Below, one piece after another: positions 1 through 7,882 of a DNA stretch of 64,000 nucleotides. Where the stretch lies: positions 1 through 64,000 of the forward strand of contig DAOUMD010000185.1 of assembly GCA_034412795.1 (NCBI GenBank), written 5' to 3'. How positions within the stretch are numbered: the stretch's first letter is position 1; each line of letters begins with the position of its first letter. The notes beneath the pieces were generated by a model. The model saw nothing but the letters and a program-made list of their open reading frames with translations. It had not been told where the DNA came from and searched no databases. Made by a program: the position numbers and the translations under genes. This stretch comes from JAUVPY01 sp034412795. GTDB lineage: Bacteria > Chloroflexota > Anaerolineae > 4572-78 > NAK82.

Positions 1-984
1 CACGTTTTGGCCAGCCAGGGGATACTGGCTCATCCAGACAATATCCTCATCACCTCCGGCTCTCAGCAGGCCCTGGCATTGGTCTGCCAGATACTGCTTA
101 AACCGGGCGACGTCATTCTGGTGGAAAGTCCTACCTACAACTTCGCCCTGGAATTATTCCATTCGCTTGGCTTAAGAGTTATGGGCATTCCGCTCGACGA
201 GCGGGGCATGCGGGTCGAAATGTTGGAGCCTCTACTCCAACAGCATCACCCCAAACTGCTCTACACCATTCCCAATTTTCAGAATCCGACCGGGACTTGT
301 TTGAGTGGTGCACGTCGACGTCGCTTGATGGCCCTGGCAGGTTGTTATAATGTTCCAATTCTGGAAGATGATTTTGTAGGAGATTTACGTTATGACGGGC
401 GCGCCCAACCTGCTATCAAAGCGATTGATCCGGGTGGAAGGGTTATCTATATCGGCACGTTTTCCAAGATGTTGATGCCGGGGTTGCGCGTAGGGTTTCT
501 GGTGGCGGATGGTCCTATCTGTAACCGGCTGGTCAGTAGCAAACGGGTCAATGATCTCACAACCTCCCCCCTGATTCAACGCACATTGGAGGCGTACGTC
601 AACGTGGGGCGCTACCAGGCTCATTTGCGCCGTTCCTGCCGGCTATACCGCAAACGACGAGATGCGATGTTGGCGGCCATCAAATGTTATTTACCGGCCG
701 GGGTACACGTTAATCCCCCTCAAGGCGGTTTGTTCATCTGGTTGCGCTTGCCGGAAAACTCGTCTTGTCTGGATATACTGCCATTAGCTGCTGAAGAAGG
801 TGTAGAGTTTGCGCCCGGGTACAGGTTTTTTCCGAACCCCTCAGAAGGTGAACAATACCTGCGTCTCAACTTTGCCACACAAACGCCCGAGGATATCGAG
901 GAAGGGATGCGGCGCTTAGGGATAGCGCTGAAACGCCTAGCGGCAAGCCAACATAACAAAAGAACGAGTCTAGCAACGTTTTGA
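1..984 (+). CDS. PLP-dependent aminotransferase, 5' truncated (MocR / 2-aminoadipate type)
   Basis: Fold-type I pyridoxal-phosphate enzyme. The frame is open to the first base of the window, so the N-terminus (and perhaps a GntR-type winged helix, as in MocR regulators) lies upstream. Counting from an in-frame TTG at base 7, SGSQQAL (17-23) is the cofactor phosphate-binding segment, NPTG (93-96) holds the conserved Asn, and the Schiff-base lysine is K154 in GTFSKMLMPGLRVGF, a form typical of MocR and 2-aminoadipate/aromatic aminotransferases. The C-terminal RLNF carries the likely substrate-carboxylate arginine. Seen: a complete catalytic core. Inferred: amino-acid transamination, or a regulator using the same fold. 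Its substrate cannot be told from sequence. It is the only plus-strand gene before 18.3 kb. Confidence 0.9.
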   Translation, partial: HVLASQGILAHPDNILITSGSQQALALVCQILLKPGDVILVESPTYNFALELFHSLGLRVMGIPLDERGMRVEMLEPLLQQHHPKLLYTIPNFQNPTGTCLSGARRRRLMALAGCYNVPILEDDFVGDLRYDGRAQPAIKAIDPGGRVIYIGTFSKMLMPGLRVGFLVADGPICNRLVSSKRVNDLTTSPLIQRTLEAYVNVGRYQAHLRRSCRLYRKRRDAMLAAIKCYLPAGVHVNPPQGGLFIWLRLPENSSCLDILPLAAEEGVEFAPGYRFFPNPSEGEQYLRLNFATQTPEDIEEGMRRLGIALKRLAASQHNKRTSLATF

Positions 985-1139
985 CATTGAGCAGATGGTG
1001 GCAGTTTTTGGAAGCACTGATGGAAATCAGGGAATCAGGGGTGGGATCAGTATCTCAGTGATTCAAAGCCCATCCACGTACGTCCACCGAACGTCTGCGA
1101 ACAGGGAGCTGGGACGGGGGGATGTTTACGGACGTTCGC

Positions 1140-1490
1140 TCAGCGCCGGCGAGGCTGGGCAGGTTGAGAGTCGAGGGTAGCGAGGTTGTTTCGCACGATG
1201 CGCGTGTAAGGATGATCATGGCCGAACTTGGCTTCTAAGATGGCCAGCGCCCGCTCATAGTACGGGCGCGCCCCGGCCAGGTCGCCCTGAGCGCTTAGCA
1301 GATAGCCCAGATTGTTGAGGCTTTGGGCCGTGTCGGGGTGCTCTTCGCCCAGCACCTTTTCATTGATGGCCAGCGCCCGCTCATAGTAAGGGCACGCCCC
1401 GGCCAGCTCACCTTGATCCGCAAGCAGCCCGCCCAGATTGTTGAGGCTGCGGGCCGTGTGGGGGTGCTCGTCGCCCAGCACCTTTTCATA
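1140..1490 (-). pseudogene. TPR protein remnant (kinesin-light-chain-like repeats)
   Basis: Reads as nearly three 42-residue tetratricopeptide repeats of the TPR_10/12 type (pattern LGxEHPxTAxSLNNLGxLL and YYERALAI), ending in a short basic tail. There is no credible start: the first complete codons, YEKVLG, follow directly after the TGA that closes the upstream 94-aa gene in the same frame. It therefore looks like the 3' end of a larger TPR gene whose front was replaced by the small conserved gene. A short expressed protein from an internal GTG (1481) is possible, but no good ribosome site was seen. Confidence 0.65.
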
Positions 1491-1775
1491 TCAGAGATAC
1501 CCTTCTTCTTCCAAAATCCGCCTCAACCTCTCTACCACCTCCCGCTCCTGCTCCTCATTTATCCCCGGCCTGACCAGGCTAAACACCTCACCCGCCGACG
1601 ACTCAAACACACACATCCTCCCCGCCTCGCCGGGCCGGGTCTCGATCAGCTTAGCCTTACCCGCCTCGACCATCAGCAGGGCCACAAAGTAGTTGAAGGC
1701 GGCCCGCACCGGCTCGGGCTGGGCGTCGAGGAGCTGGGCGAAGGAGGTCAAGTCGGCTGGGCGGCGCTCGGTCAT
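1491..1775 (-). CDS. Small conserved hypothetical protein, 94 aa (copy 1)
   Basis: No recognised domain. It is about 70% identical to the 93-aa protein at 12949-13230, sharing the core FAQLLDAQPEPVRAAF, VEAGKAKLIETRPGEAGR and FESSAGE and an acidic helical C-terminus. The predicted make-up is alpha, short beta hairpin, alpha, soluble, with no signal peptide. The bases before the start (TTGGGTTAGA) are also shared with the second copy, so a duplication carried the gene with its leader. Copy 2 is coupled to a restriction-modification gene; here the gene is followed by a TPR remnant. Function unknown; a role as accessory or antitoxin-like partner is only a guess from context. Confidence 0.75.
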   Translation of the reverse strand: MTERRPADLTSFAQLLDAQPEPVRAAFNYFVALLMVEAGKAKLIETRPGEAGRMCVFESSAGEVFSLVRPGINEEQEREVVERLRRILEEEGYL

Positions 1776-1850
1776 TGGGTTAGATCCTCACGTTGATTTG
1801 CATATCGACTAAGTCGGTTGAGCTTGTGGGTCTTCTTGCATCTTCCCCCG

Positions 1851-1865
1851 GTGCCCTCCGGACAC
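1851..1865 (-). other. Small hairpin just after the stop of the FGE gene
   Basis: On the minus strand a 6-bp stem (GTGTCC / GGGCAC, one T-G wobble) closes a GGA loop a few bases after the stop codon. The FGE-only gene at 17308 has the equivalent hairpin at 17289-17305 with a perfect 7-bp stem. The paired change suggests the fold is kept. Hairpins 3' of the variable region are known in diversity-generating retroelement targets. Confidence 0.45.
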
Positions 1866-1868
1866 AAT

Positions 1869-3482
1869 CTATTCCTGCTGCGCCGCGACGCACAACCGAA
1901 ACCCATCGTAGCTGCGCTTGCCGATCGGGAGGAGCCTGTCGCGAGACGCGCAGCGAGCGTCGCTCTGACTATTGTACCACGAGCCGCCCCGCAACACCCG
2001 GAGGATTTCATTGTCAGCCTCCAGGTCCTCCTGGCCATCTTGTGGATTGTAGGGATACTTAAAATCCGGATCGTCCTCACTCTTCCCCCACAAATTCAAC
2101 GTCCACTCCCATACATTGCCCGCCATATCCACACACCCGTACGGGCTATCTCCCTGCGGTGAATACATCTCCACTGGCGTGGTGTCGCTTGGGCCCTCTT
2201 CCCTGACATTGCACCGCCTCGTATTCCACTCGTTCCCCCACGGGTAAATCCGCCCATCCGTGCCCCGCGCCGCATTCTCCCATTCGGCCTCGCTAGGCAG
2301 CCGGTAGGCTTTGCCGGTCGCCTCGCCCAGCCACCGGCAGTAGGCCATGGCATCGTGCCAGCTAACCCCGACTACAGGATGGTCCGCTTTATTCGTCGGT
2401 GGTTTATCACCCGGCCAGTGAGATGGCTCACCATGGCCGGTTGCCTCCACAAAGGCAGCATACTGGGCATTGGTCACCGGCGTCTTGGCGATGTAATACT
2501 CGGGTAGGTACACGGTGTGTTGGGGCTGCTCGTCGTCCCGCGCATATTTGTCTTTGTCGGGATCACTGCCCATCAGGAACTCGCCAGCGGGGATGTGGAT
2601 CAGCTCGGGCTCGATAGGCTGCGGGGCAGGCGTTGACAGCGTTGGCTTTGGCGGCGCCGGCTGCTTACTGGTCTCAACGTCTGGAGCTTTGACCTTTCCA
2701 GGTTCAGCCGGTGGCTTCCGGTTGGCAATTTCAAAGTCTAAAGACCGTGTGAGGTATTCAAAGCCATCCGGCTCGAAGAGATCAACCCCATGCAAGTCCT
2801 TTAATCGCTCTGGCACCTGGCACCGTTCCAGACGGGCCGGGATCAAATAAATCGCACCCTCGGGCATCTCCTCCAAGAGGTCCAAGGCCCATTTGATCTC
2901 GCGCTGCACGGTGCCCCGCTTGGTGACCGAGCTGTTGGATAGGCATACCACCACCAAGTTATTATGATCACCGAGCATCTTCCTGATTTCAACCCGCCAG
3001 TTCTGGCCGGGCAGCAGGTCGTATTTATCCAGCCGGGGGCTATAGCCGGCCTCTTTGAGTTGGTGATACAACTCCTTCACACGCTCTTTATCTTCACTAG
3101 CGTGGCATAGGAAGATACGCGGCTTGGCCAGTTCCTCCTCGCGACCGGTGAAGTGGGTGGCACGGGGGTGGCGTTGGAGGGGGACGTATTTAGAGGGCTC
3201 GTGCCGTTGGGGAGGCAAAGCCGCGCACAATTCGTTAAACGAGACGCCCAGCTCAGCCAGCGTCAACTCATTCAGGCGATCAATGATCTCGGCGCGCGTC
3301 GCTCCGCGGGTCTCGGTGTCCCCGTATCGCCTGGCCTGGCTGAGGTTCTCCTCCAACCGCTGTTGATAAGTGAGCGCTTCGGCATAGCGAGGATGGTCGC
3401 GCCCTAGTTCCTCCAGCAGTTGGCGCAGCCCGACTTCGTAGGCGGAAAAAGTGTCAGTTGGAATGGCTTTCTGGTCGGTCAT
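1869..3482 (-). CDS. Adaptor-TIR-FGE/lectin fusion protein, 537 aa
   Basis: Domains in order: an all-helical adaptor (about 1-95; YxxGLRQLL, RRYGD, RAEIIDRLNEL, LGVSFNELC) shared with the next gene; a short stub HFTGREEEL that matches the start of an NB-ARC domain; a TIR_2 domain (about 118-245; RIFLCHASEDKERV, QREIKWAL with the candidate catalytic Glu); a proline linker; and an FGE-sulfatase/C-type-lectin domain (about 290-537; PAGEFLMGSD, LPSEAEWE, MAGNVWEW, RGGSW, GFRL). TIR domains of conflict systems often cleave NAD+. The cysteines of true FGE are missing after RGGS, so this is probably a binding rather than a sulfatase-activating domain. Its last 24 variable codons (1905-1976) look diversified. 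Likely a sensor-effector of a defence or self/non-self system (inference). The start follows a GGGAGAT-like site. Confidence 0.85.
   Translation of the reverse strand: MTDQKAIPTDTFSAYEVGLRQLLEELGRDHPRYAEALTYQQRLEENLSQARRYGDTETRGATRAEIIDRLNELTLAELGVSFNELCAALPPQRHEPSKYVPLQRHPRATHFTGREEELAKPRIFLCHASEDKERVKELYHQLKEAGYSPRLDKYDLLPGQNWRVEIRKMLGDHNNLVVVCLSNSSVTKRGTVQREIKWALDLLEEMPEGAIYLIPARLERCQVPERLKDLHGVDLFEPDGFEYLTRSLDFEIANRKPPAEPGKVKAPDVETSKQPAPPKPTLSTPAPQPIEPELIHIPAGEFLMGSDPDKDKYARDDEQPQHTVYLPEYYIAKTPVTNAQYAAFVEATGHGEPSHWPGDKPPTNKADHPVVGVSWHDAMAYCRWLGEATGKAYRLPSEAEWENAARGTDGRIYPWGNEWNTRRCNVREEGPSDTTPVEMYSPQGDSPYGCVDMAGNVWEWTLNLWGKSEDDPDFKYPYNPQDGQEDLEADNEILRVLRGGSWYNSQSDARCASRDRLLPIGKRSYDGFRLCVAAQQE
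1905..1976 (-). other. Putative DGR-type variable region, copy 1 (24 codons)
   Basis: This lies between the conserved RGGSW and GFRLC blocks of the lectin/FGE domain. Fourteen codons (TAC, AAT, AGT, AGC, GAC, TCT, GAC, CTC, CTC, ATC, GGC, AGC, TAC, GAT) are NNY triplets that nearly all could arise from AAC/AAT by change at adenines only, separated by constant CAG, GCT, CGC, TGC, GCG, CCG. This is the pattern left by diversity-generating retroelements. No template repeat or reverse transcriptase is in the window. Confidence 0.55.
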
Positions 3483-3550
3483 AGTTATCTCCCTGAAGGG
3501 TGGCTACCCCGCGCCTCGCCGTGCGGGGCTGGGCTTGGCGGGGCGGGGCG

Positions 3551-6070
3551 TCATTCCTGCTCTAGCTCGGCCAATTGGCTGCGCGCCTGTTCGGCATAAG
3601 GGGATTTGATCTCTTCGAAGATGGCGAGGGCTTGCTGAAGGCAATCTCGGGATCGTTCAGCCTGTCCTAGGGCGCGATAGGCACGACCCAACTCCCACCG
3701 TCCGAAGGCTTCGCCGAGCGGATCGCCAATATCTTGGGCAATGCGCAGGCCTTGCTCAGCGTACTCAACAGCTTGTTCTGGCCGTCCCAGTGTGATATAG
3801 ACACTCGCCAAGTTGCCTAACCTGATTCCCTCGCCGCGCCGGTCGCCGATCTCGCGCGCGATGGCCAGCGCCCCCTCATGATACTCTATCGCCCGCTCCA
3901 CCTGTCCCAGGGCGCTATAGGCAAGACCCAGGTTGCCTAAATCCGCACCCTCGCCGCGCCGGTCGCCGATCTCGCGCGCTATGGCCAGCGACTGCTCATG
4001 ATACTCTATCGCCCGCTCCACCTGCCCCAGGTCGCTATAGGCAAGACCCAGGTTGCCTAAATGAATGCCTTCCTTGCGCCGGTCGCCGATCTCGCGCGCG
4101 ATGGCCAGCGCCTGCTCATGATACTCAATCGCCCGCTCCACCTGCCCCAGGTCGCTATAGGCATTCCCCAAGTTGCCTAAATCAGCACCCTCGCCGCGCC
4201 GGTCGCCGATCTCGCGCGATATGGCCAGCGACTGCTCATGATACTCAATCGCCCGCTCCACCTGCCCCAGGTCGCTATAGGCAAGACCCAAGTTGCCTAA
4301 ATCAGCACCCTCGCCGCGCCGGTCGCCGATCTCGCGCGCTATGGCCAGCGACTGCTCATGATACTCTATCGCCCGCTCCACCTGCCCCAGGTCGCGATAT
4401 GCAAGACCCAGGTTGCCTAACCTGTTCCCCTCGCCGCGCCGGTCGCCGCTCTCGCGCGATATGGCCAGCGCCTGCTCATACTGCTCAATCGCCCGCTCCA
4501 CCTGCCCCAGGTTGCTATAGGCATTCCCCAGGAAGTTCAGGAAGGCTGCCTCATCATAGCGGCGGCCGAGTGCCTGCGCGGATTTGAAGCCAGCCTCGAT
4601 GAGGGTCACCCGCTCCGTCCAATGGCCTTGCATGTCCAAATAGTCTTCAACCGCCCAAGCCAGGCTCCGCGCCGCCTCCCAGGCCTCTCGATTGACACAG
4701 GTCTCCAGCACCGCCATCAGGTGCGGCCGCTCATCATTCAAGCGGGCGTAGCCTTCCAGCCCCAACTCACGTTGCTCTCGGGCAAAGCCATCATAGTGAG
4801 CGGCCAAGCGGCCGAGGGCCTCGCCGGGCGGGGCCAGGCGTCGCCGGGCGTAGGTGTGCACCAGGGCGTGGCCGGCCTGGTAGCGTTTATGCTCGTCCCG
4901 CAATAGCAGGCCATAGTCTACCAGCTCCCCGAGGGCGCGGCCAGCGGTGGGGGCTTCTGCTTCAAGCGCAGCCGCCACCGCCTCGCGGTCGAAGGGGGCC
5001 AGGGCCAGGATGCCGGCCACGCCCAGCGCAGCGCGGGCGGCGTCGCTCACCTGATCCACGCTGCGCGCCAGCAGCACGTCGACGCTATCCCGCTGCCGCT
5101 GCCCGAAATGTAGCGCAGCCAGCGGCGTCTCCTCCAGCCAGGCCAGGTAGTCGGCTGCCTCCTCACCACGCTGGGCCATGTATCGCCCGGCCAAGCGCAC
5201 GGCCAGGGGAAGGGCCCCGATCAAGGTGCAGATGCGCGTCGCGGCGTCTTCGTCGGCGGCGCAGTCGCCGCCCCAGGCCTGCAGCAACTCGACCGCCTGG
5301 GGGTTGGGCAGGGGATCGACGTCGTCCCAATCGGCGGGGGCGTCGGTGTGGCGGCGGGTGGTGATCAGGGCGCCGCACTGGCCACGCACGGCCAGGACCG
5401 CGTCCAGGTCGTCGGCGTTCTCGGCGCCATCCAGGATGAGCAGCGCCACGCGGCCGCTCAGTGCGCGCTGCGCCGCGCCGGCCGCGCTGGGGCGGGGCTC
5501 CTCGCCGTAAGCGCGAGCGATGGCCTCCAGGGCCAAGGCGGCCTGGGGCTGGGTGTAGAAGTCGTGGAAGATGATGCCGTCGGGGAAGCGCTCGGGGGGG
5601 TTGTTCTCAGGCGCCAGGGTCCAGACGGCTTGGGCGGCCAGGGCGGTTTTGCCGACGCCGCCGGGGCCGCAGAGCGTGGTCACCCGGCCGGGCTGGAGCT
5701 GGGCCAGGAACTGCTCTAGCTCGGCCTGACGACCGGTGAAGTGGGTAGCGCGGGGAGGGCGTTGGAGGGGTGGGTGTGTAGGAGGCTCATACAGTCGGGC
5801 AGGCAAAGCCGGGCACAGCTCATTAAACGAGACCCCCAGCTCAGCCAGCGCTAACTCATTCAGCCGATCAATGATCTCGGCGCGCGCCGCTCCGCGAGTC
5901 CCGATGTCCCCGTATCGCCTGGCCTGGCTGAGGTTCTCCCCGAGCCGATGTTGATAAGTGAGCGCTTCGGAGTAGCGGGGATGGTTGCGCCCGAGCTTCT
6001 CCAGCAGTTGGCGCAGCCCGGCTTCGTAGGCGGAAAAAGCGTCAGTTGGAACGGCTTTCTGTTCGGTCAT
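3551..6070 (-). CDS. Adaptor-NB-ARC-TPR STAND ATPase, 839 aa
   Basis: N-terminal adaptor (1-95) nearly the same as in the neighbouring TIR-FGE protein, then HFTGRQAELEQFL, Walker A GPGGVGKTAL (about 140), Walker B VALLILDGAEN (about 212), an arginine-rich sensor LITTRR, a GLPLAVRLAGRYMA-type GLPL motif, a winged-helix region, and about nine TPRs (about 490-830) of the form GLAYSDLGQVERAIEYHEQSLAI. STAND ATPases of this build act as ligand-sensing switches in signalling, apoptosis-like and antiphage systems. No effector is fused, so the shared adaptor may recruit the TIR protein. The gene lies upstream of, and in line with, the TIR-FGE gene (68-bp gap). The TPR part is built of almost identical 120-bp units. 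Confidence 0.9.
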   Translation of the reverse strand: MTEQKAVPTDAFSAYEAGLRQLLEKLGRNHPRYSEALTYQHRLGENLSQARRYGDIGTRGAARAEIIDRLNELALAELGVSFNELCPALPARLYEPPTHPPLQRPPRATHFTGRQAELEQFLAQLQPGRVTTLCGPGGVGKTALAAQAVWTLAPENNPPERFPDGIIFHDFYTQPQAALALEAIARAYGEEPRPSAAGAAQRALSGRVALLILDGAENADDLDAVLAVRGQCGALITTRRHTDAPADWDDVDPLPNPQAVELLQAWGGDCAADEDAATRICTLIGALPLAVRLAGRYMAQRGEEAADYLAWLEETPLAALHFGQRQRDSVDVLLARSVDQVSDAARAALGVAGILALAPFDREAVAAALEAEAPTAGRALGELVDYGLLLRDEHKRYQAGHALVHTYARRRLAPPGEALGRLAAHYDGFAREQRELGLEGYARLNDERPHLMAVLETCVNREAWEAARSLAWAVEDYLDMQGHWTERVTLIEAGFKSAQALGRRYDEAAFLNFLGNAYSNLGQVERAIEQYEQALAISRESGDRRGEGNRLGNLGLAYRDLGQVERAIEYHEQSLAIAREIGDRRGEGADLGNLGLAYSDLGQVERAIEYHEQSLAISREIGDRRGEGADLGNLGNAYSDLGQVERAIEYHEQALAIAREIGDRRKEGIHLGNLGLAYSDLGQVERAIEYHEQSLAIAREIGDRRGEGADLGNLGLAYSALGQVERAIEYHEGALAIAREIGDRRGEGIRLGNLASVYITLGRPEQAVEYAEQGLRIAQDIGDPLGEAFGRWELGRAYRALGQAERSRDCLQQALAIFEEIKSPYAEQARSQLAELEQE
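3780..4560 (-). repeat. Tandem 120-bp repeat encoding TPR units
   Basis: The motif starting GGTCGCCGATCTCGCGCG on the plus strand recurs at 3841, 3961, 4081, 4201, 4321 and (one mismatch) 4441, exactly 120 bp apart, with only scattered differences between units. Each unit encodes one 40-residue TPR. The near identity at synonymous sites means recent expansion or gene conversion. Confidence 0.9.
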
Positions 6071-6368
6071 GGTTATCTCCCCGAAGGGTGGCTACCCCTC
6101 GCCTCGCCGTGCTTCGCCGCGCGCATCGTCCGCGAACGGGGATCCGGGTAGGGCTGGAGGCTGGGCTTTGCCTGGCAAAAGCCCCAGCGGTCGGGAGCAA
6201 CGCGCCAAACAAAGCTCCGAATCTTTTCGATGGCTACCCTCGACCCGCCACAGTCGCAGCAATGAGTCAGGCCATCGCTCGCGTGAGGTGATTGCCGGCG
6301 AAGAGCCTTTATCATCAAAAAAAGAGGCGTGAGGCGAATCACTGAGAGAGACATAGCTAACCGGTGGT
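6071..6368. other. Gene-free gap with GC-rich repeat
   Basis: No convincing gene. It holds a GC-rich stretch (about 6100-6170: GCCTCGCCGTGC, then GAACGGGGATCCGGGT) that recurs in slightly different form at about 6890-6975. The rest shows no feature I can name. Confidence 0.5.
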
Positions 6369-6779
6369 TTAAGTTAACAAAGTGACGATGAGAGAAACCA
6401 CTAAAGAAACGACAGCGCTTATCATCGCGCTTCGAACCTCATTCCTGGCCATAGCCCATTGAGCTTTAAGAAAGCGGCGGGGCTGAGGAAGACGTTGCCA
6501 ATTTCTATACTCCCATGCATCTTGACGTAAGCAGTAATTGCCTGTCTTTGAACTTTGGTGCACGAAGCCAAGCTCAATAAGCAATTCCAGCGTCTGCCAA
6601 CGGCATGGGACACCGCTGTAACCCTCTTTGTCAACGACATGAAGATAGCACTCATTATTGAGATGTTCATGCGGCTTCGCGAAAAGCTCGGTATCAGGAC
6701 CATGTCCAAGCGATTCAATCAGCTTTATCAATTCGAACACCAATGTTTCCTGATATGGCGTTAGTTTCTTCCAAATCAT
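6369..6779 (-). CDS. Hypothetical tail-anchored protein, 136 aa
   Basis: No family recognised. The first 110 residues look soluble and mixed alpha/beta, perhaps winged-helix-like (TPYQETLVFELIKLIESLG, then LELLIELGFVHQSSKTGNYCLR). The last 22 residues (SAMISAVVSLVVSLIVTLL) form one membrane segment, so it is probably C-tail anchored with the soluble part inside. The coding DNA is less GC-rich than its neighbours, which suggests separate origin. It sits alone between two gaps filled with repeats. A gene call is supported by coding-like composition and the sensible membrane segment. Confidence 0.6.
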   Translation of the reverse strand: MIWKKLTPYQETLVFELIKLIESLGHGPDTELFAKPHEHLNNECYLHVVDKEGYSGVPCRWQTLELLIELGFVHQSSKTGNYCLRQDAWEYRNWQRLPQPRRFLKAQWAMARNEVRSAMISAVVSLVVSLIVTLLT

Positions 6780-7173
6780 CCTTTACCTTCCTCTTCCTCG
6801 GCACTTTTTTTCTGCTTCGTCTTTGCGGCTGTAGCTGATGAAAACCAGGGGCTGGGTCATTGTCTTTCTCACTCCTCCCTCACCGCCCGCGCCTCGCCGT
6901 GCCTCGCCGTCCGCATCGTACGCCGGACGTTCGCGGACGTTCGCGAACGGGGATCCAGGCCGGGCTGGGCTACGCCTGCGCCGGGCCGGGCATCGTCCAC
7001 GGACGTACGGCGAACGTCCGCCACTCGCTTTCCCTCAGGACTCCGCCAGGTCCGGCGGGTGGTGCCGAGCGGCGCCCCGCCTGAACCCAACGTTGCCAGC
7101 GGGTCGAGGTGGATTTCGGTGTGGCCGTGGTTGGCGTGAGTACACCGATTATCCAAAAAAATAAAAAGAAGAC
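6780..7173. repeat. Gene-free gap with GC-rich direct and inverted repeats
   Basis: No gene seen. CGGACGTTCG occurs twice in tandem at 6925-6944 and runs into the palindrome TTCGCGAA. A related copy (GGACGTACGGCGAACGTCCG) is at about 7000-7020, and another at about 1085-1140. TCCGCCAGGTCCGGCGG (about 7044-7060) can also pair. These look like short dispersed intergenic repeats. Confidence 0.55.
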
Positions 7174-7551
7174 TCACTCTGGATATAGTTTCACCGGGCC
7201 TTGCAACACCTTATCACTCCCGCCCCCTTCCGGCCTCACGCTCCAGGGCGTGTAGCCGGGCGCGACGACGCGGATCTCGGTGCTGCCGTCGAGCGGCACG
7301 GTCACCTGGAACTCAGTCACGCCCTGGTAGGTCAGCACGCCGTTGACGTAGACGTCGGCGGTCAGCGCCTGGCCGGTGGCGGTGTCGATGATGGAGTCGG
7401 CGATGATAGTCAGGGTTGGGCCTTCGACAGGCTCAGGGCGTTGCTCGGCGGGGCTGGGGCGGAGGGTGAGCAGGGCGATGGCGGCGGCGGCCAGGATGCC
7501 GGCGAGGAGGATGAGGAGGAGGGTGAGGGTTAGGGTTGGGCGGGTGGGCAT
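7174..7551 (-). CDS. Membrane-anchored PEGA-like surface protein, 125 aa
   Basis: Residues 8-29 (LTLLLILLAGILAAAAIALL) form a signal anchor. After a short linker comes a small beta-rich domain with PEGA-like features (DVYVNGVLTYQGVTEFQVTV, then APGYTPWSV). It is probably exported and anchored in the membrane. The linker RPEPVEGP is encoded by a copy of a widespread bacterial palindromic repeat (7418-7439), so a repeat seems to have inserted in frame. No partner is evident; pentapeptide genes follow in the same direction. Confidence 0.65.
   Translation of the reverse strand: MPTRPTLTLTLLLILLAGILAAAAIALLTLRPSPAEQRPEPVEGPTLTIIADSIIDTATGQALTADVYVNGVLTYQGVTEFQVTVPLDGSTEIRVVAPGYTPWSVRPEGGGSDKVLQGPVKLYPE
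7418..7439. repeat. REP-like palindrome inside a gene
   Basis: The core CTTCGACAGGCTCAGG is a familiar intergenic palindromic repeat of many bacteria. Here it sits in frame in the linker of the protein at 7174-7551 and encodes RPEPVEGP. Confidence 0.6.
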
Positions 7552-7603
7552 GGGTTAGCTCGCTTTCGGTGGTGGGTTTGGTTGTGTGGTTGTGATGTGG
7601 TGT

Positions 7604-7828
7604 TTATGGATGATGTAGAAGCCACTCCTCTGCCTTTATGGCTCCGGCTTCTTTAGGGTCAAAGTCTGCTGGCCACTTTGTACCGTTATTATACTCTGCC
7701 CAGCTCAGGTTGGCCCCGTTCAGGTCGGCCCCGCGCAGGTCAGCCCTGCTCAGGTCGGCCCCGTTCAGGATGACCCGGCTCAGGTCAGCAATTCTCATTG
7801 TGGCAATTTTGCAGGGACGAGCTCCCAC
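7604..7828 (-). CDS. Short pentapeptide-repeat protein, 74 aa or less
   Basis: About seven A(D/N)Lxx pentapeptides (ADLSRVILNGADLSRADLRG) followed by the tail TKWPADFDPKEAGAI, which closely matches the end of the 250-aa pentapeptide protein just upstream (DTVWPQDFDPEKAGAI). The likely start is the ATG giving MRIADLS (11th codon, 7798) or the upstream one. It looks like a shortened copy of its neighbour that has lost the membrane part. It may be a fragment rather than a working gene. Confidence 0.55.
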   Translation of the reverse strand: MGARPCKIATMRIADLSRVILNGADLSRADLRGADLNGANLSWAEYNNGTKWPADFDPKEAGAIKAEEWLLHHP

Positions 7829-7882
7829 TTTAAGGCCGAGAATTGGCTAACCCTCCCACTTGCAGGCTTTATTTGGCAATTT

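Noticed and set aside
1491..1493. In-frame TGA between the 94-aa protein and the TPR fragment as another selenocysteine codon
   Set aside because: The 93-aa paralogue stops at the same place, the TGA is not at a Cys position, and the two sides are unrelated protein families.
1869..3482. FGE domains as true sulfatase-maturing enzymes
   Set aside because: The two copper-binding cysteines that follow RGGS in active FGE are replaced by variable residues, and no sulfatase is nearby.
3780..4560. CRISPR array
   Set aside because: The 120-bp periodicity is a coding TPR array with no unique spacers; no cas genes.
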